Shown piece by piece: positions 46,725 through 57,281 of a stretch of DNA of 64,000 nucleotides (position 1 is its first letter; every line of letters begins with the position of its first letter). A program made the translations under genes and the position numbers. The notes beneath the pieces are model-generated. The model ran no database searches. It had not been told where the DNA came from and saw only the letters and a list, made by a program, of their open reading frames with translations. Source of the stretch: Pachyseris speciosa (taxonomy: Eukaryota; Cnidaria; Anthozoa; Scleractinia; Pachyseridae); assembly GCA_016490735.1 (NCBI GenBank), contig JAEMWC010000050.1:435001-499000 (forward strand), written 5' to 3'.

Positions 46725-47759
46725 ATCACAGTGATGTATAACAAGAGCATTGTGAACGCTACACAGTTGCATAATAACAGGACAATGCCCCTCAACATGG
46801 AGCTTCCATCTTTCCTTATGTGGTGCATTGCTTTTGGAGTCGTCGATATCATTGTTGTTATCACAAATATCCTCGCCTTAGTTGTGTTCTATTCTAACAA
46901 ATCCCTGTTAAAAAAGCGGCACAACCAGTTCTTGATCCTGTTGGCCATCTCAGACATTATAGTTGGGATCGTCGTGATGCCACTGTACATCTATCAACTG
47001 ATATCGTGGTGGCTCAACGAACACCAAATACTGAGAAACGCTGGATTTGAAGTCTTCAGAGTAATGGACATACTCTCAGGCTTTGCCTCTATCTTCACTT
47101 TGGTGATGATTGCTGCCGAACGGGTCTTCGCAATAGTGTGTCCATTTTACCACAAAGTCCCTCCCAAGGGAATTTATCCGTCCATGATAGCCTCCGTGTG
47201 GGTACTATCAGGGTTATTGGTATTGTACTACTTTTTGTCTGAGGTGGACATTCTGCCCAAAGAGGCCTTCATTTATCTTTTGCTAATGAGTATCTCCCTA
47301 TCTCTTCTGGTCATTTGCATATCTTATCTACTGGTTTGGATTCGAGTGAAGTTTTTCAAAATATCTTACGGCATAAAAGGGCCACGTTTCCGGGAAAGAC
47401 GTTTGGCGGAACTATTATTCATGATAACTGTCATTTTTATCTGCACCTGGTTACCATTTCACGTTTTGAACTTTATCTTCCATTTTTGCAAATCACCAAG
47501 CTGCCATCCCGCGTCTGTTTCAGTTGTTTATTTCAGCAAGCTTTTACACTACAGCAACTCGTTTTTGAACCCTGTTGTTTATTGCTATAGGAACAGAGAA
47601 TTTCGAATATGTTTAAAAAGGCTGGTGAAGAGTGTAACACCTCCGTCGAAGTCTGTTCTCTCTGAAAGGAGAGTAAGAAGTAATATGAGGCAAAGAATAC
47701 ATCTTGTAGAAAGACAGGATGCCTTTCATCGCATTCTTGCCAAAGAGAGCAGAGTTTGA
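46725..47759 (+). CDS. Rhodopsin-class (class A) GPCR, intact, single coding exon
   Basis: The first ATG is 46734; a TTTTTCCTCTAG acceptor ends at 46724, so a 5-prime UTR intron is likely and the exon begins at 46725. The 341-residue protein has N-glycosylation sequons (NKS, NAT, NRT) before TM1, N of ITNIL in TM1, LAISD in TM2, and ERV in place of DRY after SGFASIFTLVMIAAERVFA in TM3. It also has the TM4 Trp, FICTWLPF in TM6 and SNSFLNPVVYCYR in TM7. No Cys is seen at the outer end of TM3 or in the short second extracellular loop, so the usual disulphide is absent, as in melanocortin-type receptors. Ligand unknown. The C-tail is basic with a Ser/Thr-Pro patch. The overall look fits the large cnidarian adenosine/melanocortin-like expansion. 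Paralogous to 57282-58114. Confidence 0.9.
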   Translation: MTVMYNKSIVNATQLHNNRTMPLNMELPSFLMWCIAFGVVDIIVVITNILALVVFYSNKSLLKKRHNQFLILLAISDIIVGIVVMPLYIYQLISWWLNEHQILRNAGFEVFRVMDILSGFASIFTLVMIAAERVFAIVCPFYHKVPPKGIYPSMIASVWVLSGLLVLYYFLSEVDILPKEAFIYLLLMSISLSLLVICISYLLVWIRVKFFKISYGIKGPRFRERRLAELLFMITVIFICTWLPFHVLNFIFHFCKSPSCHPASVSVVYFSKLLHYSNSFLNPVVYCYRNREFRICLKRLVKSVTPPSKSVLSERRVRSNMRQRIHLVERQDAFHRILAKESRV

Positions 47760-48083
47760 TCCTCGAGTGTATCTACATGGTTTAGAGTGTTGCTCTGACT
47801 ATAATTATAGATCGTTTCCTATCCACTAGATAAAAATCGATGCATAAAAGGAAGGACCGAATTACAAAATGTTACATAGTAGAAATTAGATTGAAACTTC
47901 TTCAGAAAGTAAATTTATTCTCACTGCATTTAAGTTGCGTGGATCAAAGCTCTAACAACTGATTCACTGAAAGTGTAGAAATGACAGTGTCATACTACCA
48001 GCGACAACGAAGGAGGGAAGAGTTGAAAATACCAACGAAAATAAGAAAGCAATGTCTACATCTTAAATAAGTCAATCATTTCA

Positions 48084-48406
48084 TAGCCTCCTTCGCAGAC
48101 GTCTTTGGGCTCGTCACGCGTTCCTTGCCCACGAACGTCTGCTGAACTGAACTGCCACTTCCGTTCGCGGCGGTTAGCCAATCATAGTTCGTTTTCCAAT
48201 TTATGGAAAGTAGGACTTCGACCCCTGGATTATTTTCACAGACGATGCACGTGAATCGGGTGTCGATTTCCATTCTTACGCAGCTCGTTATTGGTTTCTT
48301 CAAAACAAAGGCTAACCGCCGACGAACGGAAGTGGCAGTTCAGTTCAGCAGACGTTCGTGGGCAAGGAACGCGTGACGAACCCAAAGACGTCTGCGAAGG
48401 AGGCTA
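48084..48406. mobile_element. 323-bp Mutator-like MITE with exact 9-bp target duplication
   Basis: TIRs of about 97 bp start TAGCCTCCTTCGCAGACGTC and are nearly perfect (GGGCTCGTCACGCGTTCC..., TGAACTGAACTGCCACTTCC). ATCATTTCA flanks both sides (48075-48083 and 48407-48415). Long TIRs with a 9-bp duplication are typical of Mutator-like elements. The 130-bp centre is non-coding. Confidence 0.9.
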
Positions 48407-48557
48407 ATCATTTCACAGTTATCTTCTTTCTCATAATGTTCTCTTTAAGGTGGCCTAAATGGTTTTGTTATTTTTTAAACACCGATTCTTTGATGGATCG
48501 ATATCCCCACAATTTTTGGTTTGCGTTCTTGAAAATGGTATCGGAGCAAGGACGAAA

Positions 48558-48664
48558 AACAACAACAACAACAAAGAAAAACTCAACCCACACGTGACGT
48601 CGAGTCCGGAAATCGAACCCGGGCCACATTGGCGAGTGCTCTTACAACTACGCTACGCCATCCC
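48558..48664 (-). mobile_element. tRNA-derived SINE
   Basis: On the minus strand: GGGATGGCGTAGCGTAGTTG (A-box region), GAGCACTCGCC, B box GGTTCGATTTCC, then GTGTGGGTTGAGTTTTT and a (GTT)n tail. The D-arm is altered. A short, probably truncated copy. Confidence 0.7.
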
Positions 48665-48669
48665 TACCC

Positions 48670-50340
48670 CCATCCCCACGCCCCCTGCCCTGCTCAAATC
48701 AAACGGAGGCCAACCGAGTCGTTTTTGAATTACAGGCACATAAAGCCAAGATTAAGGGTGTTTTTCAGAGGCTGTATACTGCTGCTATGGTAAAATTATA
48801 TGTAAAAAAACAAAATGATCACAACTTATTGAGAAATAATTGGCAAAGTTTTTGATACCATCTTTAAGAAAACAAACGAAAATTGTGGGAGCATCGATCC
48901 ATCAAAGAATTGGTGTTTAAAAGTAACGAAACCATTTTGAGCCACCTATTATACTCTTTGCATCAAGCTAGTTCTCAGCTACTTCCCAATGACTAAGTGA
49001 TTTACCTTTAAAATGATTAATATAGCACGATCCCAGAAATGTAAATTTGTACAAAGGAAAAAAAAATTGAACGTTAAATCAGAAACTACTATCATGCATT
49101 TGATTTACATTTTAGGACACATTCCAAAAGTTTAAATTTTAAATACAACCTTCATTGACCATACTAAATCGGAAACATATATAAAATTGAATATCATTCG
49201 GTAAAGTTGAAAGTGCTTATTTTGTTCGCAACTGTTGAACAGTGTTCTTGGACGGAAAAGAGTGCCAGCCCGCTGTTGGATTGAGTGGAAGCGAAACAAC
49301 CGAGTAATTTCCCTTCAACAAGTTAATTTCCTTGATTGCCTTTACGGCGAACCATTTACCATCGTCGATACTTGTATCAAGAGTGCGGTGCCGTCTCCAC
49401 TTTTTATGCAATTCGTCACTTCCCGTCGTGTTCTCTCAGCATCCCGCGTAACTTTATTGCGCCATGAAACCAACAGAAATGGGATATATTTGCTTAACCC
49501 ATTGTCACCCGTGCCGGCCAAAACCGGCGGCGCAGAACCACGTCCCTTGTGCCGCTTGTGACGTCATCAGTTTTAATGCTCATGGACAACTTTTACATGT
49601 AGCATATGTAAGGGGAAGAGATCTTTCAAACCATACCCAAATGAGCACGATTCCGTCAAACAGGCCGGAGAAAACGCAAAAAAAACCAAGAGACGTTGAG
49701 CCGAAAAATTGAATGAAAATCTTGTACCACTACCCACCTGCACTTCCTCCACCTAATCCTATGATGCTAAAAGTTTTCCACAAATCTTTTCCCTCCGAAA
49801 GGAAGCCCAGGATATGCCCAGCAAGAAAAAAGAAAGCGAGGTAACAAAAGAGAAAGAAAAAGGGGAGGAGAGAAGCGAAAGGTAGAAGGAGAGGGGGTGG
49901 TGAAACTTTTCAACAACTTTGCTTTCTGCGCATGTCCGATCTTGTAAAGCTACTGTTAAGCATCAGAAACAAATGGCGCGATGAACTCCACCAGCAAACA
50001 GAGTTTTGGGCAGTTTTGATTCTTTTTGGCTAGAATCTGGCCAGAAAACGGCTCGACGAGCTTCAAAAGGTGTTTTTCGGCAAAATGCTCGGTAGTCAAT
50101 GAGTTAAAACTACAATACTAGTAAGTTTAAAAGGTAGGGATTAGACTTTTTTGAGCATCTACCTTGTAGCCTTTTATAGGCGTCTTAAAGGTGATAAAAA
50201 TGAACTGGTTCACAAAAAAAGGCACAAAAGAAAAAAATGCTTATGTACATCTCGATCATTAAATGATCAATAAGCCTAACTGTAGCATATTTTATTTATG
50301 CTCTTTCGCAGATCTACATGTGTTATTCTATTTATTTTAT
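48670..50340. other. Spacer without recognised gene
   Basis: An open frame of about 108 codons at 49235-49561 has no recognisable motif and crosses GC-rich repeats. A purine-rich tract lies at about 49805-49900. Nothing else could be assigned. Confidence 0.5.
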
Positions 50341-50344
50341 TAGC

Positions 50345-50664
50345 TTCGCCAGAGACCTGGCAGGGACACTACAACAGCCTGCGCCAATTACTGTAAGCCC
50401 ATAACTGCAAATTTCCCCCTTCCCCACCATAACCACATTCTAGTAGAGATAGACCATCCTACCAGAGATCACTTCTGCTACTATTTTTGAACATTGGACC
50501 TACAGGTTTTCGTCCTTATCTGAGAAAACTATATTTGCAGATGTCATTACAAAGGAAGCACGTTCTCCTCAATCATTTTAAAGACCCTGGCAGTCTGGCC
50601 GGGGATTTGACCCCGCGACCTCCCGCAGGGTAGTCCGGTGCTCTACCAGTTAAGCTCGTCCCGA
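50345..50664 (-). mobile_element. tRNA-derived SINE, second copy of the 11004 family
   Basis: On the minus strand: TAGAGCACCGGACTACC, GCGGGAGGTCGCGGGGTCAA, CAGGGTCTTTAAA, TTTGTAATGACATCTGCAAA and CAGATAAGGACG, collinear with 11010-11180. The 3-prime half is diverged. Confidence 0.75.
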
Positions 50665-51140
50665 TAAAGAAACTGAATTTTTACAGAATACTAACCACGC
50701 CAATATGAGTATGCAAATATGACAGAAAAATATTATTATTCTCCGTACTCCGTACCAAAATCAAAAGTACAATGTCTTAAACTCACATAGAAGGGTAAAA
50801 AGTTTCCAATTGAGTGTCGAAAGTAATTCGCATTTGATTTGGTTTTGCTTTATTTCTCTGTGAGTGGCTAACAGAGCTCGTGCCACGCTCTCAGCCAATG
50901 AGAAGTAAAAGGAAACCGTTACTTTCTCACACGTAAATTTCCCGCGCTTTGCCCCAGCTCCATGTAATTATTGCTTCGAATTATGATTGGTTCATTGCAC
51001 CGTTTGCGTATGTGTTTGTTGGTCAGGGTAATTACTTTGTGTTTGATTTTACGACACTCAATTGTCCTAAGAAAGTGATGAAGATAATTGATAACTAAAG
51101 CTGATAATTACAACAAGGTGTTAACGCTAAGTGCAGGTAG

Positions 51141-51250
51141 AAAATGCATACAAAAACTTTAATTAAACGCTTGTAATATTTTGATTTTATCTCGATCGAG
51201 ATAAAATCAAAATATTACAAGCGTTTAATTAAAGTTTTTGTATGCATTTT
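51141..51250. repeat. Perfect 110-bp palindrome without spacer
   Basis: Left arm 51141-51195 and right arm 51196-51250 are exact reverse complements over 55 bp, meeting at TCTCGA|TCGAGA. The arms begin AAAATGCATACAAAAACTTT. Not one mismatch was found on checking base by base. Confidence 0.97.
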
Positions 51251-51305
51251 TTGTGACAAAGGGAAAAAATACTGAATGCTTTTTGGTTGAGGCAGGAAGT
51301 TGCTG

Positions 51306-51307
<2 letters not shown>

Positions 51308-51342
<35 letters not shown>

Positions 51343-51355
51343 CATTATTATTATT
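51308..51355. repeat. (ATT)n microsatellite
   Basis: About 15 ATT units with one C interruption. Confidence 0.95.
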
Positions 51356-51585
51356 AATTAATTTTTTTTCAGTTTCTTACTATCTAGCGACGGCAAACCA
51401 CTCCCACATTTAGTTGGCTTCCTTATTTTGAGTATTACAATTTCTTAGTGTTCTTCAGACCTACGTTTAGCATTCCTTTAAAAAATGCTTAGAGATAAGA
51501 AAAAGAAAAGAAAGAAAGAAAGAAAAGAAATAAGACTAGCTGAAAAATGAAATTTCAAAGTGAAAATTTTAGGATGTTACTAATA

Positions 51586-51951
51586 GAGAGCTTAAGCAAC
51601 GACGACGACAACGGCAACGAGAACGTCACAAAACAATAGGCTTAATGAGCAAAAATAATAGCTCTTCACGTGCGTTTTACATTTTGGTACATTTCTTTGC
51701 CGTCCTCTGCAAAACAACAACGTGAAATGACCAAATTTTAGGTTTTGTGGAGAACGTGAGCGTATGACGGTGAACTCTTCTTTCTTTTTCCCAACTTCAA
51801 CGCCGTTTTATCTAATTTAGCTCCTGGATAGTTCGCCCACATTTTACAACTTAAAGAAGTTGGAATAATCGCGAAAGAGTTACAATAACGAGAAGTTACA
51901 TTTTGAAATGACGTTTTCGTTGCCGTTGCCGTCGTCGTTGCTTAAGCTCTC
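51586..51951. mobile_element. MITE, family with GAGAGCTTAAGC ends, copy 2
   Basis: 366 bp, closely similar to 4837-5199. It is inserted in the left arm of the inverted structure. TAATA flanks both ends, and the opposite arm (56939-56952) keeps the uninterrupted GTTAC-TAATA-CCAGG, so the empty site is visible and the duplication is TAATA. Confidence 0.92.
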
Positions 51952-51952
51952 T

Positions 51953-52120
51953 AATACCAGGAACCAGGAACCAGGAACCAGGAACCAGGAACCAGGAACC
52001 AGGAACCAGGAACCAGGAACTAGGAACTAGAGACCAGGAACGGGGAACGGGGAACGGGGAACCGGGAACCCGGAACCCGGAACCCGGAACCCGGAACCCG
52101 GAACCGGGAACGGGAGTCTA
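51953..52120. repeat. Heptamer arrays (GGAACCA)n, (GGAACGG)n, (GGAACCC)n
   Basis: Three consecutive blocks of 7-bp repeats that share GGAAC and differ in the last two bases. They are mirrored by TTTCCCG/CGTTCC arrays at 56868-56940. Confidence 0.95.
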
Positions 52121-52185
52121 GGAACCAGTGTACAGCGGTAATCCGCAAAAAAATTCAAAATGGCGGACGAAAACAAGACGTAAAC

Positions 52186-52911
52186 AGGTAAACAGAGAAA
52201 ATATGAAGCTAACTTGCCATTTCCAGTGTGATTACACGACTCGTATTCCTGGGTGAGAATTTAAAGTCGACGGTTCTGCAACGGTTGCCACCATTTGTTT
52301 TGGGGATTCACTTTTTCCCTTCCTGAAATCGTCATTTTACGCCGGATTTTGTGCACGAAAGTGGTCCTGTAGCCCAACATCATTATCAGCAGAAAAGCAG
52401 CGAGGAGGTAACAGATCGAGATAACACAAGTAACGTAGAAAAATTAATAAACAGTATATTTATTCAAGTTACTGCGGGCAAAGATACATACAATTACCAC
52501 TGAACAACGAGTGAATAAATAAGCCGTGTTTGTACAAATACAAATGTATTAAATAATCCAAAACAACAGGTAATACGAGTTACAGTTAACCTTGTATCGA
52601 TTAACTTTTAAACAACAGCAAAACCAAGCATTGACAGAACTTGAAAATAATATTTTATTTTTATTCATTTGTCTGGTTTGGAAGCCCCTCGGGGTTTGCT
52701 AACCCAGGTTTAAAAAATTGTCTTTTAGTGAAAATAGCATTTCCCGCCTTGGAAAATATTTTCCTTCTTTTTTTACAAATTCATTTTTAAATGACATAAC
52801 TAACCGTCATGAAGAACTCTACTGTATTTCAACCATAGTGCACCTAGACAATCTGTTCATGTAACCCTTTGTTTTTTTTTTATAGTAAATGTATGTATTT
52901 ACCATATTTTT
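52186..52911. other. Spacer inside the inverted structure
   Basis: No recognised gene. No frame longer than about 60 codons and no tRNA. Confidence 0.5.
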
Positions 52912-53376
52912 CTTAACAACAACAACACCAGCTTTATTACCAAGAAGAACACCAGCTTTATTACCAAATAATAATTGAACTTAATTTACAACATCATCTA
53001 ATAATAACGGAAAGGTAACATTTACTCAGAATAACTGGAAAGCTAATCGAGCTAAGTAAAATTAAGTAATGCTTAAGTATAGGAGATTGGTTGGCACTAA
53101 AGCAGAGCAGTTAATAAGTCAAAAGAAGACGACAAAAATAAATAAGAGAATAAATCGATAAGTGAATAATTATATACCACTTGAAAACTCGTGAACAGAC
53201 TGTAAGATGTCAAACTTGACTTTGCTTTTAAACGTTTTAAGGGGGAGGTGTTTAATGTTTTCATCAAGGTGATTCCAGACTTTTACAGCTGCAAAGCGAA
53301 AGTTGCATTTACCATAGTTTGTTTTGATGGCATTGATGTGATAGGTTGATTTAGAAGCAAGCCTGGTATTGTATGA
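52912..53376 (-). pseudogene. Non-LTR retrotransposon 3-prime end with RT C-terminal tail
   Basis: The minus-strand frame 53376-53170 gives SYNTRLASKSTYHINAIKTN, YGKCNFRFAAVKVWNHLDEN, and IKHLPLKTFKSKVKFDILQ before a stop. The NTR ... VWN-x-L ... LK-x-FK-x-K pattern is the common end of CR1/L2/jockey-like RTs. About 260 bp of 3-prime UTR follow, with AATAAAGCTGGTGTTGTTG and a (GTT)n tail near 52912. It is 5-prime truncated. Confidence 0.7.
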
Positions 53377-53399
53377 GTGTATAGATGCTACATATATGC

Positions 53400-54810
53400 A
53401 TTGACAAATGCTAAATAAGAGTTAAATTGCCTTACCTGCGGTGTACTGTCATCCTTATGTCTCAGAAGTGATAATTTAAGTGATTTTGACAGGTTTTAAT
53501 TTGTCTTCTCCATCGACTTTGCCTGACTGTTTCTTATTGTTGGAAGTAATAATAGTTATTATGTCTGCTTAAGTTTTGCTTTCTTTACTGACAATGTAAC
53601 TGGCTAACAAAACTCCCAACACTCACAGTTGAACCCAATAATTACTCCAAGATTCTCTTGCGTGTAGATGCCATTTTGGCATTGCTGTTGTGAATTCAGA
53701 TAAGATCATGTTTTTGAAACGGGTGATTACCTTGGTGTTTGTCTTACTCACTAAACTCAAATAGAAACTACTCAGGTGTCTTGGCTAAAAAAGGAATGGT
53801 TAAGATGAAAACAGATTTTGCTTTTTACAAACATTTGACTGTCATTTTCTGTACAGTCAACTTTATTCTAAATGCCTTGATTAAACTGATGTATGTATGT
53901 ATGTCATGAGCACTTTATGTTTTCCTTAGTACTGGTATAATTATTGAGACCTTAGAAAAGTTTTGGCAGATGTTTTGCTTGGTAATTGGGACAGGGTATT
54001 GACCTGACATCTTTTGTAGCATTACAGGGCTTTCATAGCTCCTAAGACGTAGGCAGTTTGGTATGGTATTGCTGGGCTGTAACCTGATAAAAGTGCACTT
54101 GCTATGAAGGCTATTACAGGTGTTTCAGTGAATGATGTTGGAAAACAGGCCCTTTGGTATTAAGAATACACCGTCAACCCAATCAAATCAAGACATTCTG
54201 ACTGTTTCCTGGGTTTTTCAAAGTTGCAAAATACAGTAATTTTGTAACTTACAATATGTTAATTTTACCAGCATTGTGGGCAAAGAAAAAGTACCAGAAT
54301 TAAAATTTACGTGGTAAAAGATGGCGAAAATATGTGTGTAGCACTTAAATATGACCAAAGTGTTGATGATACAATGATGATACACTTGAGCTGGGCAACA
54401 ACACTGCAACAACACTCCCTGCGTTTCCCATATATAAGAAAACTTTCTGGGCTAACAACATAAAAGGGAACGGAAATTGAACAAGTAGAAAATCACGTCG
54501 AGATAAGAAGGTTAACATAACATTGAAATCAGCCAAAGATTTCTTAAATATGGCCAAAATCTTTACGATGGCATTTGACTGTGCCAATACTTTGAATCCC
54601 AGGTCTACTTCAATTACGCCACGTACGAGGTTCGGATGGCTTTAGCAAAAAGAAGGAAAACAATTACAAAGGTAGGAACGGCAGTTAAATAACCCATGAA
54701 AAGATCTACCTGTGGTAATAATGTCGGCCTTTAATATGCGGAAACGGCGTTAAAAATCGGCAAAATGTTCACCTTTTCGCACAGTTTACAAACTGTACTA
54801 CGCTAGAGCC
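53400..54810. other. Spacer without recognised gene
   Basis: AT-rich. A (TATG)n patch lies near 53890. Short frames have no motif. Confidence 0.5.
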
Positions 54811-54841
54811 AAGGACGTCCACAACGGGTTTACCTAAAATA

Positions 54842-54912
54842 TGGAATCCGGAATCCGGAATCCGGAATCCGGAATGTGGAATGCGGAATCCGGAATCCGG
54901 AATGCGGAATCT
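54842..54912. repeat. Heptamer array (GGAATCC)n
   Basis: About ten 7-bp units with variants GGAATGT and GGAATGC. Inverted partner at 56565-56726. Confidence 0.95.
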
Positions 54913-54956
54913 AGAAACTGGAATTAATAATTAATAAGAGGGTGAAAAGAACCGAA

Positions 54957-56520
54957 TAATAATAATAATAATAATATTAATAATAATAAATAAAGATAAA
55001 AAATGTCTCTTCACACTATGACAAAAGGAGTTATACTCAGTTATGTTTCTAATAGCTACAGGAGCTTATTAAAAGTAGTTGCTGCCGAGTGCTGAAAAGT
55101 TCCCGACTCTCTCGGAATAGAAAGGACAGGTACAATCGAAGATCTTAAGCTATAAGCAGTGACCATGAAGACGATAGATGTCTTACAGGAGGAGGTAGGT
55201 GACAGGAGTGAAGTCTTAGTCTGGGACTTGGTTTGTTCTTTCCAGTTGAGTCGATGTGGAGGGATATAAGGATAACTATTAAGAAAGACCGTATGCAGGA
55301 TCATTAAATGCAACTTAAAGAGCTGATCCGCGAGATTTTACACTAGTTTAACCTTAAGAAACAAACAGGCCCATGCAGTGCAGCCATCGCTGCAAAAACG
55401 GAGTGAGAAGCATTGCTATTGGGAAGAAAATCTTTCTTGGAGCAGATTAACCACGTTTATCGCCTACTGTAAAAGTAGGCCTGACCAAGTCCTCAGTTGT
55501 TGTAGATATCCTTAACCAGTCAGAAGTGGAGAGCAACGGATTTTGCTTGCTCAAGGTTCCTATATAAAAGTTTCAAGGTATATTGGGCACCATACTGACT
55601 TAGGTTTTGTCGAAAAAAAGAGCAATGACTGAACTGGCGGTACAACTGTATGAGGGTGAAAATGTTGTAAGCAAACGAAAGCGCTAAAACAATCCTCACC
55701 CAGCCCCCATAGCTATCATTTCCAGGTGGGGCATTTATAAACGTCTTTTCTTTTTTTTTTGAAATAAATATTTTTTTGTCTTCTTTTTTTCTCCAATTAA
55801 TCTCTCGGATTATATTTATTTCGTGTTAGTTTCTTTTTTCTGTATATTTAAAAGTTTTTTTTTAAGTGATCTTTCTTCGTCTTTTGGAGATGTTCCTGAA
55901 TGTACCGGGATGTTCCAGAATGTCCCATGTTCCACGTTTTATCGACGGCCACTCGACAACCTGAAATGTACGCGCCGATACAGTTCCCAAATATTCCAGC
56001 ATGGAGCAACATACAATGACCAATCAGGCGTAAGCGTTCCCACGCGCAATTAAGTCAAGATATGCAAAGTGATTTTTCTCTGCTTTTTGGTCACGAAGCG
56101 TTTAAAATAGCTCTTGTTTTATAAAGATCTAGCTGAAATCAATAACAAAACATTGAAAACGGAAAAAAAGTTGCTCGAAATGAAAAAAGGTTGATCGAAA
56201 CTCGAAAGTTGTTCAAAAAGTTGCCGTCAACTTGTGGACAGGCCTAACACTATTCATCGACAAAAAGAATAAGAAAAGGTGCTTTTAATTAAAATGATTT
56301 TAATTTAAAATGTTCAAAATGCACAAAACATTGATTAGTATCGTTGAAGTGTGATTGAAAGCTGTGTGCTTTAAAGGAATCAGGCGGTTTATTAAAAGCA
56401 AAACCAAAGTATTAAAATGCTGCCCTAGATTGATTGATTGCTTGATTGCTTGATTGCTGCAAAACTCAGGCTAAGTTATCATATAATTTGTTGACCATAT
56501 TATTACCCAAGTGACTTCAA
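54957..56520. other. Spacer with (AAT)n run, no recognised gene
   Basis: (AAT)n at about 54957-54988, an AATGTACCGGGATGTTCCAG-type duplicated word near 55900, and (GATTGCTT)n near 56430-56458. No coding evidence. Confidence 0.5.
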
Positions 56521-56559
56521 CCTTTGTCAAAATTTTTACCAAACTTCTGTACATTCCGT

Positions 56560-56940
56560 ATTCCGGATTTCATATTTCGTATTCCGGATTCCGGATTCCG
56601 CATTCCGGATTCCGGATTCCGGATTCCGGATTCCGGATTCCGGATTCCGGATTCCGGATTCCGGATTCCGGATTCCGGATTCCGGATTCCGGATTCCGCA
56701 TTTCGGATTCCGGATTCCGGATTCCATGTTTTAGGTAAACCCTCCACAACCTTTGTACATGCGCAGACGTGCTCAAAACTGGTTCCCAGACCATTTTCGT
56801 TTCCTTCGTCCACCATTTTGATTTTTTTGCGGATTACCGCTGTACACTGGTTCCCAGACTCCCGTTCCGGTTTCCCGTTTCCCGTTTCCCGTTTCCCGTT
56901 TCCCGTTTCCCGTTTCCCGTTTCCCGTTCCCCGTTCCTGG
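56560..56940. repeat. Heptamer arrays (ATTCCGG)n and (CGTTTCC)n
   Basis: The first block (56560-56726) has over 20 units and is the inverted partner of 54842-54912. The second (56868-56940) is the partner of 51953-52120. Open frames through these arrays exist in all phases because 7-bp repeats cycle reading frames, so they are not genes. Confidence 0.95.
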
Positions 56941-57281
56941 TATTAGTAACATCCAAATTTTCAAGTGTTTCATTCGTGTGCTAAAAATTGGGTTACGTGA
57001 CTTAATACAACTTGGCAAGGATTCCCCGAATAATTGCGGTTGTATATTTGGGTAGCTTAAACTGGTTAATGGAGAAGAAGGACAACTAATGTAAACAATA
57101 TATAAATCGGAAATAAATGCCGGCTGATGGGAAATGTGTTACACATTTCTTTCGGGTTTTTTGATTATCTTCCAAGCTTTCTTTGTTCGTCACCCTTGCA
57201 CATTTTGTTACGCTTTTTTTGAGTGCCAACTGACGTGTGTCCGTTTTTTTTTTTTCTGTATTAGAAAAAAGTTGTAATTCT

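Larger units (their letters stand above)
51540..56975. mobile_element. 5.4-kb structure with inverted arms built from heptamer arrays
   Basis: Left arm about 51540-52185 (excluding the MITE at 51586-51951) and right arm about 56795-56975 are inverted copies. GGATGTTACTAATACCAGGA is continuous on the right, and TGTACAGCGGTAATCCGC with a following AAATGGCGGACGAA appears on both. Within the arms lie heptamer arrays on GGAACCN. A second inverted pair is nested inside: 54815-54915 and 56565-56760 share GGGTTTACCTAAAA and ATGGAATCCGG arrays. No transposase was recognised. The interior contains a LINE end at 52912-53376. Confidence 0.7.

Noticed and set aside
49235..49561. A 108-codon frame as a host gene
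   Set aside because: No recognisable motif, no supporting splice sites, and it overlaps another frame on the opposite strand.
56511..56984. Several overlapping open frames of 60-140 codons on both strands with repeated IPDSGFR or NPESGIR peptides
   Set aside because: They are translations of 7-bp tandem arrays, which stay open in all phases on both strands. No start context or conserved domain.
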